NCBI GenBank assembly: GCA_965279095.1
Contig: CBDIHH010000007.1
Span: forward strand, 372,001-436,000
Source: CBDIHH01 sp965279095
GTDB lineage: Bacteria > Pseudomonadota > Alphaproteobacteria > Caulobacterales > Caulobacteraceae
Direction: 5' to 3'
Length of the DNA: 64,000 nucleotides
The notes under the pieces: generated by a model
Database searches by the model: none
The model's input: the letters and a program-made list of their open reading frames with translations, nothing else
What the model was told of the DNA's origin: nothing
Position numbers and translations under genes: made by a program
Shown: positions 1 to 8,864 of the stretch, in pieces
Numbering within the stretch: position 1 is the stretch's first letter
Layout: each line of letters begins with the position of its first letter

Positions 1-278
1 AGCTCTCCCCCCTGCCCCCGCCCGGTGGCGGCGAAGGTGACGCTGCGGTTCAGACGCCAGGTGACCGCCGTGGCGGCCGCCAGGGACAGGGCCCGGCCCG
101 CGGCCCGCGACAGGCCGGCGTCGTGCAGAAGGCTGAACAGGACGGCGTCGAGGGTCAGACCGACAACACCCACCGCGAGAAAGCGGCACAGGGGCGCCTG
201 CCAAAGGCGCGCGGGAGTCAAGGCGGCTGGATCGACTCGGCCTAGTCTGGCGAAGAGGGCGCGCGGCGAAGGGCTCAT
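1..278 (-). CDS. GtrA-like family membrane protein, partial (C-terminus beyond window)
   Basis: Reading leftward from an ATG at 276-278, the frame is open to the window edge and gives about 92 residues. After a short polar N-terminus (about 30 residues) it has a hydrophobic stretch containing RFLAVGVVGLTLDAVLF, then a second hydrophobic segment ending in TWRLNRSVTFA. This matches the Phe-Leu-x-Val-Gly start and the (W/Y)xxNRxxTF signature of the GtrA family. Family members are small four-helix inner-membrane proteins often linked to flipping or transfer of polyprenyl-linked sugars. The neighbouring divergent gene at 315 is a large polytopic membrane protein, which fits a cell-surface glycosylation theme, but the substrate is unknown. 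The starts are only about 36 bases apart, so the two genes probably share a promoter region. Confidence 0.72.
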   Translation of the reverse strand, partial: MSPSPRALFARLGRVDPAALTPARLWQAPLCRFLAVGVVGLTLDAVLFSLLHDAGLSRAAGRALSLAAATAVTWRLNRSVTFAATGRGQGGE

Positions 279-314
279 GTCGAGCGCACCGTGACCGACA
301 AGGTTTGAGACAAG

Positions 315-2276
315 GTGAATCAGGACCTGCCGCCGCCGAGCGTCGTGAGCCGCCCCTCGATGACCTGGACAATGATCGGCGCCGCCGCCCTGGTGGCGCT
401 GCTGATCCTCTACCGGCCCTATGCCGGCGTCAGCCATGATGCCCGCGTCTATATCGGCGAGGCGATGGCGGCGCTGGACCCGGGAGGCGTCGGCCGCGAC
501 CTGATGTTCGCCCAGGATCGGCAGACGGCCTTCTCGATCTTCCCGGCCCTGGTGAGAGCCCTGGTCGCCCTGGCTGGGCCAGCGCCGGCGGCCCTGGCGC
601 TGACGGTGGCGGGGCTCGGCCTGTGGCTGGCGGCGGCGGTGGCCCTGGCCGCGCGCCTGGCGCGGGGACGACTGTTGTGGGCGATGCTGGCCTGTATCCT
701 GGTGCTGGCGCCGGTCTACGGCGGCCTGGGCGTGTTCGGCTACGCCGAGCCCTTCGCCACCCCTCGCCCCCTGGCCGAGGCCGCGGTCATGGCGGCCCTC
801 GCCGCCCTGATGGCGCGCCGACGGCTGCCGGCCTTGGCGCTCCTTGGCCTGGCGGCGGCCATCCATCCGATCATGGCCCTGCCCGGGGCGGCCGCGGCCT
901 TCGTGGTGCTGGTCTGGGAGGATCGGCGCTGGCTTTGGGCCGGGGCGGCCGCGATCCTCGGCGTCGGCGCGGCGGCGGCCCTGGGCCTGCCCCTGGCCGA
1001 CCGGCTGTTCCAGCGCATCGACCCGGTCTGGCTGCAGCTGCTGCGGGACCGCAACAGCTATCTGTTCGTCGCGCGCTGGACCGCGGCCGACTTCAGCCGC
1101 ATCGCGGTGCAGTTGGCCACCCTCGCCCTGGCGGCGTCCTATGTCCCGCCGCGGGCCCGGATGCTGTTGGCCGGCATCGCCGCCGCCGGCCTCGGGGGGC
1201 TGCTGGCCAGCTGGCTGTTCGTGGACCTCCTGCCCAGCCTGCTGATGGCGCAGATGCAGACCTGGCGGGGCCTGTGGCTGCTGTCCATGGCGGCCAACGC
1301 CGCCCTGGCCCTGGCCGCGACGGGCCTCTGGCGCCAGGGCGGCGGCGCAAGGCTGGCCCTGGCCGCCCTGGCCCTGGCCTGGCTGGTGATCGACGCGCCG
1401 CTCCCGGCCGTGGGCATGGCCGCCGGCGCCCTGGTCCTGCAGGCCCTGGCGCGCCGCGGCCGCCTCGGGCTCCTCAGCAGGTTGGCGCAGGGCGCGGCCC
1501 TGACCGGCGTGGCCATGGTGACCCTCGTCTGGGCCCTGCGCCTGGGCCTGGCCCTCGGCGACTACCTGTCCATCGGTCTGGCGGCGGGCGCGCCGGTGGG
1601 GTGGCCGCACGCCCTGGAAACCGACCTGCCCCGGCTGCCCCTGGCGGCCGCCGCCATCGCCCTCGCGCTCGGGGCGGCCGATGGCCTCGCCCCGCGCCGG
1701 GCTTGGGCGCCGGCAGCCGTCGCGGCCCTGGCCCTGCTAAGCGTGGCGACTGCCGCCGCACGGGACGGCCGAACCGCCTACAGGCGCATGCTCGACGCCC
1801 GCGAGGGCCGGCCGGTCATGAAGGCTTTGCTGGCCGACGCGCCAGGGCCGATCCTGTGGGTGGGCGGCGATACCGAGACCTGGATGCTGGCGGACCGCGC
1901 CAACTGGTCGAGCGACATCCAGGGCGCCGGCATGGTGTTCTCGCGGCCCCTCGCCATCGCCTGGGACGCGCGCATCCGCGCCCTGATCGACCTGGGTCTG
2001 GCCCGGCCGCAGTCGCGACGCCCCTTCGCCGCGCGCACCCAGGGAGCGCCGGTGCGCCCCACGCGCCTCGCCCTGATCGCCCTGTGCGCGCGCGGCGATG
2101 GCCCGGCGGCGGTCGTCGTCGCCGGTCGACCGCCCGAGGGGATCATGGGGCGCCCGTGGCGGCCGGCCTGGCCGAGATTCTACGGCTATGACGTGCCCGG
2201 GGGCTACGCCTGGCGACGGGTGGCCGTCTATTCGGTGATCCCGTGCGCGGCCACCCTCAGCCCGCTGCGGCCCTGA
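315..2276 (+). CDS. Large polytopic membrane protein, possibly GT-C-like
   Basis: A GTG start at 315 gives 653 residues. Roughly the first 480 residues are a succession of Leu/Ala/Val-rich membrane segments, with a periplasmic-looking tail of about 170 residues. An acidic motif, YAGVSHDARVYIGEAM, sits just after the first membrane helix. This is where GT-C glycosyltransferases and related DUF-type proteins carry their first-loop catalytic Asp, so a GT-C-like fold is an inference and not a firm assignment. The tail contains WVGGDTETWMLADR and several Arg/Pro-rich stretches and has no domain I recognise. The gene is divergent from a GtrA-type gene and converges on the AsmA gene, overlapping its 3' end by 20 bases. 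Confidence 0.7.
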   Translation: MNQDLPPPSVVSRPSMTWTMIGAAALVALLILYRPYAGVSHDARVYIGEAMAALDPGGVGRDLMFAQDRQTAFSIFPALVRALVALAGPAPAALALTVAGLGLWLAAAVALAARLARGRLLWAMLACILVLAPVYGGLGVFGYAEPFATPRPLAEAAVMAALAALMARRRLPALALLGLAAAIHPIMALPGAAAAFVVLVWEDRRWLWAGAAAILGVGAAAALGLPLADRLFQRIDPVWLQLLRDRNSYLFVARWTAADFSRIAVQLATLALAASYVPPRARMLLAGIAAAGLGGLLASWLFVDLLPSLLMAQMQTWRGLWLLSMAANAALALAATGLWRQGGGARLALAALALAWLVIDAPLPAVGMAAGALVLQALARRGRLGLLSRLAQGAALTGVAMVTLVWALRLGLALGDYLSIGLAAGAPVGWPHALETDLPRLPLAAAAIALALGAADGLAPRRAWAPAAVAALALLSVATAAARDGRTAYRRMLDAREGRPVMKALLADAPGPILWVGGDTETWMLADRANWSSDIQGAGMVFSRPLAIAWDARIRALIDLGLARPQSRRPFAARTQGAPVRPTRLALIALCARGDGPAAVVVAGRPPEGIMGRPWRPAWPRFYGYDVPGGYAWRRVAVYSVIPCAATLSPLRP

Positions 2277-4383
2277 CCGGGGCGCCCTTGGCCGCCGCGC
2301 CCGCGATCAGGCCGGCGCAATCGGCGTCCTTGGCCAAGCCAGGATCGACGAAGGGTAGGATCGCCGCCAGGGGGGTGAGCACGGCGCCCAGGGCCACGGC
2401 CAAGCCCGCCTGGGCCACCGCCTTCTGCGGCCGGATGCCGGGCTTGGGCGCCGCCAGGGGTCCCGTCAGGGTGATCGGCGCCCACACCCGCAGCAGGCGC
2501 GGCTTCTTCGTCTCGCCCTCGATCACCAGGTTCATCTGTTCGGTGCCGAGGTTGATGGTCCCCGTCCCCCGGGCCACGACCACGCCGGTGTCGATGACGA
2601 TGTTGTCGGCCCGGGCCAAGCCCCCGGTGACCTTGAAGTTGGCCACGGCGCAGCGCAGGTCGGTCTCGCGGGTGTCGTGGTTGAGCAGCAGATAGAGGCC
2701 CTTGCCGGCATTGATGCCGAGCAGTTCGGCGAAGGCCTGGCGGATCTTGCCGTTCGGCGCGACCACGGTGATCGACCCATCGGCGTTGGCCGCCGCCTTG
2801 TGCACCGAATCCCCCACCCCATGCAGCTTCACGCGCCCCTGGACGGCGGCCTCCACCGGAGCAGCCCCGCCCTTGGTGCGGATGAACTGTTCGACGCCCA
2901 CGCCCGTGAGGCGGGCGTCGAAATCGGTGACAGGGACGGACTTGCGGCCGTCGATGCGCGCCGTGCCCATCACCTCGCCCTTGACCAGGCCGAACTTGAA
3001 CGGCTTGAGGTCGAGCACCCCGTGGTCGAGCTTGAGATCGAGAGACGCCCGGCGGACGGGAAGGATCGGCGAGCGCACCGTGGCGGCGCGGTAGTGAAGG
3101 ACGGCGTCCATCGAGCGCAGGCGGTCGATCTGCAGGGTCGCGTCCGGCAGCAGCCGCTGAGAGCTGACCCGTTCCCGGGCCATGACCTGCTGGCGCGGCG
3201 AGGCGGTCTCGCCCTTGGCGGTGGACGGCGCGCCGCCCAGCACGGCCACCAGATCATCCAGGTCGAGCATGCGCGAGGTCAGATCGGCGGTCAGGAACGG
3301 GCGGCCGCTGGTGGTGTCGACCTTGATGGCGCCGTTCAGGTCGCTGTCCCCGACCGTTCCGCCGATGTCGGCCATGCGAACGACCTGGCCATCGCGGCTG
3401 AGCCGGGTGGAGAGGCGGTAGGGCGGCGTATTGGGCAGGGTCAGGTTGGTCAGAAGATAGAGGTCGGCGAGGTCAGGGCCGCTGATCTTCAGGTCGGCGG
3501 TCAGCAACCCAAAGTCGAACGGCTTGGTGATCGCGCCGGAGGCCTGCAGTCGCGTCGCCCCCGCCCGGACATCGGCGCTGAACGGATACGGCCGGTCCGG
3601 GTCGATGTTGATCATCGGTCCGCCCACCACCTTGAGCAGGAAGGGGTTGCCGTTGATGCTGCCCTTGCCGTCCATGTGGAAGCCATCGGCATAGGGGCCG
3701 GATAGCTTCTCCCGCGCTTCGATCGCGCCGTTGACATAAAGCTTGGTCTTGTCGTCGGCGTAGCGCAGCACCCCGTCGTTGATGACGAACTGCTGGATCG
3801 GCGGCAGCTTGGTCGCCTTGGTCGAGGGCTTGTCGCTGAATCGCCAATTGGCCTGCCCGCTGGCGCTGCGCCGAAGGTCGAGGCGGGGCTGGTCGAGATA
3901 GACCAGGGGCATGATCACCCGGCCCCGGAAGAGCGGCCGCAGCCGCACCGAGACCGTCACGCTGTTGATGGCGATCATGTCCCCCGACTTCGTCCAGCCC
4001 GGCTGACTGACCCGCAGGCCGCCGACGGTGGCGGACGGGGTCCAGGTCAGAAGCTTCACCTTCAGGTGACCGTCGATGCTGACGGTGCGGTGGATCCGCG
4101 CCGAGGCGAAGCGCGCGATGGGGCCGCGCATCCGGTCCCAGTCGAACCAGGCGAGGAAGGCGACAATGGCGATGACCACCGCCGCCAGGACGCCGCCGGT
4201 CCAGGCTAGCGCCTTGTGGGAGGGCCGGCGAAGGCGGGTCTGCCGCAGGCGATCCACCCGACCCCTGGCCCACCGGCCGGCCTCGCGCGCCCGGCTGGCG
4301 ATGCGAGGCTGGGCGGCGCGGGCCCGCCGGACGGCGGCGTCAAAACGGCTTCGGAAGGGCGACGGGGGATTGGAACTGGGCAC
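2257..4383 (-). CDS. AsmA family protein
   Basis: The chosen GTG start at 4383 gives 708 residues and has a GGAGAG ribosome-binding sequence just upstream; the frame stays open to 4551, but that extension is Pro/Gly-rich and unlikely to be coding. A basic cytoplasmic segment is followed by one membrane helix (about residues 70-92) and then a long periplasmic region. The start of that region (ARIHRTVSIDGHLKVKL, later LRVSQPGW) is the typical AsmA N-terminal motif. The C-terminal portion has the AsmA_2-like pattern (VARGTGTINLGTEQMNLVIEG). AsmA/TamB-like proteins span the periplasm and are linked to phospholipid transport and outer-membrane assembly. The protein ends with a hydrophobic C-terminus. 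It converges on the gene at 315-2276. Confidence 0.85.
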   Translation of the reverse strand: MPSSNPPSPFRSRFDAAVRRARAAQPRIASRAREAGRWARGRVDRLRQTRLRRPSHKALAWTGGVLAAVVIAIVAFLAWFDWDRMRGPIARFASARIHRTVSIDGHLKVKLLTWTPSATVGGLRVSQPGWTKSGDMIAINSVTVSVRLRPLFRGRVIMPLVYLDQPRLDLRRSASGQANWRFSDKPSTKATKLPPIQQFVINDGVLRYADDKTKLYVNGAIEAREKLSGPYADGFHMDGKGSINGNPFLLKVVGGPMINIDPDRPYPFSADVRAGATRLQASGAITKPFDFGLLTADLKISGPDLADLYLLTNLTLPNTPPYRLSTRLSRDGQVVRMADIGGTVGDSDLNGAIKVDTTSGRPFLTADLTSRMLDLDDLVAVLGGAPSTAKGETASPRQQVMARERVSSQRLLPDATLQIDRLRSMDAVLHYRAATVRSPILPVRRASLDLKLDHGVLDLKPFKFGLVKGEVMGTARIDGRKSVPVTDFDARLTGVGVEQFIRTKGGAAPVEAAVQGRVKLHGVGDSVHKAAANADGSITVVAPNGKIRQAFAELLGINAGKGLYLLLNHDTRETDLRCAVANFKVTGGLARADNIVIDTGVVVARGTGTINLGTEQMNLVIEGETKKPRLLRVWAPITLTGPLAAPKPGIRPQKAVAQAGLAVALGAVLTPLAAILPFVDPGLAKDADCAGLIAGAAAKGAPVRAAAG

Positions 4384-4614
4384 TGGTCTCTCCGCGCGGC
4401 CGGGGCCGGGCGGTCCATTGAATTGACGCCCCGGGACTCGAACGACACAGCCGCGGGACCGTTCCCGCCCGACGGCGACCTTGGATGGGTTGGAGGCGGC
4501 CGGCGCCGCTTGGGGGTCTGCGACCCCAGCGCCCGCGGGCCCGCCATTCATAACCGGTTTGTTAAGGGTCTCATGTCAACGTTAAGCTTACTCGACCCGC
4601 GTCGGGAGAGGCAC

Positions 4615-4986
4615 TTGAGCAAGACCATTCTGGCGATCGAGGCGTGCGGCGACGTCCGCCACATGCTGCAGCGGGCCCTCACCGAAGCCGGCTATCAGGT
4701 CGTCTGCGCCAGCGACTGCGACCAGGGCCTGGAGCTACTGCTGGCCGGGACAGAGCCGGTGGATCTGATCATCACCGATATCGACCGCCCCCGCCTGGAG
4801 GGCGTCGACTTCATCGCCGCGGTCCGCAAGGACGGTCGCCACGGTCAGACCCCGATCCTGATTCTCGCCGACGACCATGACGCCCTGCGCAAGGACCAGG
4901 CCCGCCGGGCCGGGGCGAGCGGCTGGATGGTCAAGCCCCTGAGCCCCGTCCGGCTCGTCGACGCCGTTCGCCGCGTCGCCGCCTGA
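4615..4986 (+). CDS. Single-domain CheY-like response regulator
   Basis: A TTG start at 4615 is preceded by GGGAGAGG and gives 123 residues, the normal CheY size. An ATG at 4573 (137 residues) is a possible alternative. The receiver fold is recognisable: phospho-acceptor D55 in LIITDIDRP, and the conserved Lys in GWMVKPLSP. The acidic pocket is degenerate, with AIEACGD where AVDDS is usual, and the switch Thr/Ser position reads ILILADDHD with Ala. It may therefore be phosphorylated poorly or bind a partner constitutively. It lies 86 bases before a CheYIII-like/CheE-like pair, so the three genes probably form one operon that resembles part of the main che operon at the other end of the window. 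Confidence 0.8.
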   Translation: MSKTILAIEACGDVRHMLQRALTEAGYQVVCASDCDQGLELLLAGTEPVDLIITDIDRPRLEGVDFIAAVRKDGRHGQTPILILADDHDALRKDQARRAGASGWMVKPLSPVRLVDAVRRVAA

Positions 4987-5072
4987 CCGGGATCCCACCC
5001 GATGCCCGTCGCCCCGCCTCACCCGACGCCGCCGCCCCCAGGCCCTGACCTGGCCGGGGCAGGCGTCGGCCG

Positions 5073-5615
5073 ATGAGCGTCGGCGCTCCCAAGGGCCGTA
5101 TCAACCTGGGCGACGCCCACGTCATGCTCGTGGAATCCAATCCCCAGGGCATGGAGATCCTGAGCCAGGTCCTGGCCGGCCTCGGCATCCGTGGCGCGTC
5201 GCGCTGCGCCAGCGTTCAGGACGCCTGGAAGATGCTGAAGATGGCCGACTTCGACCTGATTGTCTGCGGCTCCAATTTCGCTGATGGCGACGGCTATGAT
5301 TTCATCTCGGAGTTGCGGCGGTCTTCGGTCGAGCCCAACCGGTTCTGCTCCGTGATCGTCCTCAGCGGCCACACCCCCGCCGCGGCGGTGCACAAGGCGC
5401 GGGACTGCGGCGCCAACTTCATCGTCGCCAAGCCGATCAGCGCCCGAACCCTGCTGGACCGGATCGTGTGGATCGCGCGCGAGCCGCGGTCGTTCATCGA
5501 CGCCAGCGTCTATGCGGGACCCGACCGCCGGTTCCAGAACCTGGGCCCGCCGGCGGAGATGGCCGGGCGGCGCAAGGAGGACGGGCTGCTGCTTGGCGAC
5601 GAGGCGGCGCCGTGA
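5073..5615 (+). CDS. CheYIII-like pseudo-receiver protein with C-terminal GPDRR motif
   Basis: This 180-residue protein is a clear paralogue of the CheYIII protein encoded at 56657-57268. Both share RIN near the N-terminus, DLIVC before the active site, ARDCGxNFI followed by KP, DRIxW, then YxGPDRRF and a GRRKxDG tail. Here the residue aligned with the phospho-acceptor Asp is Gly66 (DLIVCGSN, versus DLIVCDAQ in the paralogue), and the first acidic-pocket residue is Glu21. The protein is therefore predicted not to be phosphorylated, although the Lys (AKPIS) remains. The Arg-rich extension after the receiver (GPDRRF at about 149-154) recalls the C-terminal Arg-rich segment of Caulobacter Cle proteins, CheY-like proteins that bind c-di-GMP; this link is inference. 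It overlaps the next gene by GTGA. Confidence 0.82.
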   Translation: MSVGAPKGRINLGDAHVMLVESNPQGMEILSQVLAGLGIRGASRCASVQDAWKMLKMADFDLIVCGSNFADGDGYDFISELRRSSVEPNRFCSVIVLSGHTPAAAVHKARDCGANFIVAKPISARTLLDRIVWIAREPRSFIDASVYAGPDRRFQNLGPPAEMAGRRKEDGLLLGDEAAP

Positions 5616-6079
5616 TCGTCATCCGCCGCAATCCCGTCAATCGCCTGGGCGAACTGATCCGCAAGCCCGGCGGCATCTTGGTGGCCGACGCGCTCCACGC
5701 CGCCCAACAGAACCTGAAATCCGTGGAGGCGGAGTGCCTTCTGGCCATGGACGAGAAGCTCGCCGAGATCGCCGCCCTGGTGTCCCAGTGCCGGAGTGAC
5801 CCCACGGACGAGGACCTGCACACCCTGTATGGACTGGGCAACGATGTGCTGGAGGTCGCCGGGGTGTTCGAGCTGAACCCCTTGAGCGAGGCGGCCTTCA
5901 GCCTTTGCGACCTGATCGACCGGTTCAAGACCCACCAGCGGTTCAGCTACCCCGCCCTGGTCGTCCACCTGCAGGCGCTTCAGGCGCTGCGCGCCATGTC
6001 CGGCCCGCCCGACCCGTCCACCGCCGTCATGATCGACGGCCTGCGCCGCGTGGTCGGCACCATCGGTCCCCAGACCTGA
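5612..6079 (+). CDS. CheE-like helical protein (paralogue of the che-operon cheE product)
   Basis: A GTG at 5612 overlaps the upstream stop (GTGA), showing translational coupling, and gives 155 residues. The sequence is almost entirely helical, with no membrane segment. It shares its architecture with the CheE-type protein at 56184-56660: a basic N-terminus (VIRRNPVNRL versus AIRKVTTAL), then KxGGIxxxxA, a Cys-Leu-x-Ala-Met/Ile-Asp motif, PTDEDLHxLYGLGNDVLE (versus PTDEELRRLHGLVNDML), and a helical tail. No Hpt phospho-histidine motif is obvious. In C. crescentus cheE is an accessory gene at the end of the main che operon; its biochemical function is not known to me. Pairing with a CheYIII-like gene at both loci suggests the two products work together. 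Confidence 0.75.
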   Translation: MIVIRRNPVNRLGELIRKPGGILVADALHAAQQNLKSVEAECLLAMDEKLAEIAALVSQCRSDPTDEDLHTLYGLGNDVLEVAGVFELNPLSEAAFSLCDLIDRFKTHQRFSYPALVVHLQALQALRAMSGPPDPSTAVMIDGLRRVVGTIGPQT

Positions 6080-6107
6080 CAGCCAGGGCGGCGCCGCGAT
6101 CGGGCGC

Positions 6108-8816
6108 CTAGCCTGTGTTGCGCAGGCCGGCGGCGATGCCGTTGATGGTCAGGTGGATGCCCTCGCGCACCTGGGGATCGGCGTCACCGGCGCGATGCCG
6201 GCGGATCAGCTCGATCTGCAGGTGGTTCAGCGGATCGATATAGGGCAGCCGCGAACGGATCACCGCGGCGAGGGCCGGCTCCCGTTCCAGCAGGGCCGAC
6301 TGGCCGGTGATGGCGAGAAGGGCGTCGCGGGTGCGCTCCCACTCTCCGCGTATGCGCCCGTAGATCTCGGCCGACAGGGCCTTGTCCTCGACCAGGTCGG
6401 CATAGCGGGCGGCGATGTCCATGTCGCCCTTGGCCAGCACCATCTCCATGTTGGCCAGGACGGTGGCGAAGAAGGGCCAGTCCTCGGCCATCTCGCCGAG
6501 CCGGGCCACGGGCGAGCCGGCCGCCTCCACCGCCGAGCCGAAGCCGAACCACCCGGGCAGCATCACCCGCGCCTGGGACCAGGAGAACACCCACGGGATG
6601 GCGCGCAGGTCCTCGATGGCCTTGGCCGGCGACCGGGCGGCCGGACGGCTGCCGATCTTCAGGTCGGCGATCTCGGTCAGGGGCGTGGACTGGCGGAAAT
6701 AGTCGACGAACCCCGGCGTCTCGTAGACGAGCCCGCGGTAGGCGCCCATGGCCGCCTTGGACAGGTCGTCCATCAGCGCCTTGCGTCCCGCGTCCGGCGG
6801 CTCGGTGGACGGGGCCGGCCTCAGGGAGGCCTGGGCCACCGCGCTGACCAGGGTCTCCAGGCTCTGCCGGGCGATGAAGGGGTCGGCGTATTTGTTGGCG
6901 GCCACCTCTCCCTGGTCGGTGATGCGGATGCGGCCGTTCACCGTGCCGCTCGGCTGGGCCAGGATGGCGTCGAAGCTGGAGCCGCCGCCGCGGCCCACGG
7001 CCCCGCCCCGGCCGTGGAACAGCTGCAGCCGCACCCCCGCTGCGCGATAGGTGTCGGCCAGGGCCAGGGACGCCTCATGCAGCTCCCAGGTGGACGTCAG
7101 ATAGCTGCCGTCCTTGTTGCTGTCGGAATAGCCGATCATCACCTCCTGCAGGCCGCGCCCGGCCACCACCGCCTGGCCGATGGGGTGCGACAGGAAGGCG
7201 GCCATGGTCGTGGGAGCGGCGCGCAGGTCGCCGATGGTCTCGAAGAGGGGCGCCGCCAGGACCTCGCTCGCCGGCGTCGCCCCTGGGCGGAACACGCCGG
7301 CCTCCTTGAGCAGCAGATAGACCTCGAGCAGGTCGGAGACCGAGCCGCAGTTGGAAATCACATAGGCGTTGATCGCCGCCGGCCCATAGACGCGGCGGGC
7401 CTCGGCGGCGGCCTGGACAATGGCGTATTCGCGGCGGGTGACCTCGTCATAGGTCCCGAAGGGGGAATAGAGCAGCCGCCCATGGCTGAGTTCGCGGGTC
7501 AGAAGATCCACCCGCGCCGCCTCGTCCAGGGCCCCGTAATCGGCGCAGACGCCTGCCTCCCGCAGCAGGTCGGCGACCACCGGTTCGTGCACCCGGGCGT
7601 TCTGGCGCAGGTCCAGGCTGGCCAGGTGAAAGCCGAAGCAGTCCACCGCGCGGATTAGGTCCGGCAGGGGGCCCTCGGCGAAGGCGTCGCCGTGCTCGGT
7701 GATCAGGCAGGCCTGCACGACCCGCAGGTCGCGGACGAGGTCGTCGGCGCGAGGATAGGGGTCGGCCTTGATTTCCGAAGGGCGCGGCGGGACCTCGCCG
7801 GTCAGGGCCGGGTAGGCGGCGGCCAGGCGCGCGTAGATCCAGATCAGGGCGCGACGGTAGGGCTCGTCTCGGCGGTGGGGCGAGGCGTCGCCCGACAGGG
7901 CGCTCAAGGCCGCCATCTCTGGAGTCAGCTCGTCAGAGGCCGCCGCCAGGGACATCTCGGCGCCCAGGGCGTGGATCGCCTCCAGATAGAACTGAAGGGC
8001 CGCGCGGCTCTGGCGGGCGAAGGCGCCGCGCAGGGTGTCGGCGTCGACGAAGGGATTGCCGTCGCGGTCCCCGCCCACCCAGGAGCCGATCCGCAGGAAG
8101 CTCGGCAGGGGCGCGCCCAGGGCCCGCTCCCAGTCGGCGTAGAGGCGCGGCAACACCGCCAGCAGGCTGCGCTCGAAGAAGGCGACGGCGTTGTCGATCT
8201 CGTCGGCGACTCCCAGGTCGGCCCGCCGCAACAGGCGGGTCCGCCAGAAGATCGACATCTCGCGCACGAGGTCGCGCTGCAGGCGCTCGGCCTCGTCCGG
8301 TTCGACATCCTGGCTGAGCCGGTCGACCAGGTCGGCCATGGCGCCGACCCGGTCGATGACGCTCTTGCGCCGGATCTCGGTGGGGTGGGCGGTGATCACT
8401 GGCGCGATCAGGGCGCTGTCGAGCAGGGCCTCGATGGCCGCCCGGCCGATGCCGTCGGCCTGCAGCGCGACCACGGCGGCGGCGAAGGTGTCGGGCCGGC
8501 TCTGGGCGCCGCCGGCGCGGGCGCGCTCGCGCTGGACCTGGTCCTCGGCGATGTTGGCCATCTGCAGGAAGCAGGCGAAACTGTGCACGAACTGGACGGC
8601 GTCGGGCAGGCTGAGCTGGCTCAGGCGCGCCTGCAAGGCCTCCGCCTGGTCAGCATCTTCCGCGTCGGGACCCCAGTGGAAGGCCACGGACGCCTGGCGG
8701 ATCTCCTCGATCTGGTCGAACAGCGCCTGGCCGTCCTGGGTCTTGATGACCTTGCCAAGGATGCGTCCCAGGAAGCGGACATGCTCGCGCAGGTGGTCTG
8801 TATCGGTCTCGGTCAT
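6108..8816 (-). CDS. ppc: Phosphoenolpyruvate carboxylase
   Basis: The 902-residue product has the full-length set of PEP carboxylase motifs: TAHPTE (catalytic His144), GSWVGGDRDGNP, GYSDSNKDGSY, FHGRGGAVGRGGG (about residues 599-611), the EVAANKY segment, and the C-terminal LTINGIAAGLRNTG. The last motif ends exactly at the C-terminus, as expected for the family. The enzyme makes oxaloacetate from PEP and bicarbonate to replenish the TCA cycle in the cytosol. The gene stands alone. It converges on the CheE-like gene and is separated from the upstream dioxygenase-like gene by only 48 bases, so read-through from that promoter is possible. Residue composition and length give no sign of damage. 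Confidence 0.97.
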   Translation of the reverse strand: MTETDTDHLREHVRFLGRILGKVIKTQDGQALFDQIEEIRQASVAFHWGPDAEDADQAEALQARLSQLSLPDAVQFVHSFACFLQMANIAEDQVQRERARAGGAQSRPDTFAAAVVALQADGIGRAAIEALLDSALIAPVITAHPTEIRRKSVIDRVGAMADLVDRLSQDVEPDEAERLQRDLVREMSIFWRTRLLRRADLGVADEIDNAVAFFERSLLAVLPRLYADWERALGAPLPSFLRIGSWVGGDRDGNPFVDADTLRGAFARQSRAALQFYLEAIHALGAEMSLAAASDELTPEMAALSALSGDASPHRRDEPYRRALIWIYARLAAAYPALTGEVPPRPSEIKADPYPRADDLVRDLRVVQACLITEHGDAFAEGPLPDLIRAVDCFGFHLASLDLRQNARVHEPVVADLLREAGVCADYGALDEAARVDLLTRELSHGRLLYSPFGTYDEVTRREYAIVQAAAEARRVYGPAAINAYVISNCGSVSDLLEVYLLLKEAGVFRPGATPASEVLAAPLFETIGDLRAAPTTMAAFLSHPIGQAVVAGRGLQEVMIGYSDSNKDGSYLTSTWELHEASLALADTYRAAGVRLQLFHGRGGAVGRGGGSSFDAILAQPSGTVNGRIRITDQGEVAANKYADPFIARQSLETLVSAVAQASLRPAPSTEPPDAGRKALMDDLSKAAMGAYRGLVYETPGFVDYFRQSTPLTEIADLKIGSRPAARSPAKAIEDLRAIPWVFSWSQARVMLPGWFGFGSAVEAAGSPVARLGEMAEDWPFFATVLANMEMVLAKGDMDIAARYADLVEDKALSAEIYGRIRGEWERTRDALLAITGQSALLEREPALAAVIRSRLPYIDPLNHLQIELIRRHRAGDADPQVREGIHLTINGIAAGLRNTG

Positions 8817-8864
8817 CCCCCAGCCTTAGCCCCGCCGGGGGGACGGGCCAAGGGTGCGGATGGC

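Noticed and set aside
4216..4614. N-terminal extension of the CheY-like gene reaching back over the AsmA start
   Set aside because: The extra residues are Gly/Pro/Arg-rich and overlap the AsmA 5' end; the TTG at 4615 has a good ribosome-binding site and gives normal CheY length.
6080..6107. GGCGCC...GGCGCC self-complementary sequence between cheE-like and ppc genes as a terminator
   Set aside because: Each arm is itself palindromic, the stem is only six bases and there is no T-run; not strong enough to list.
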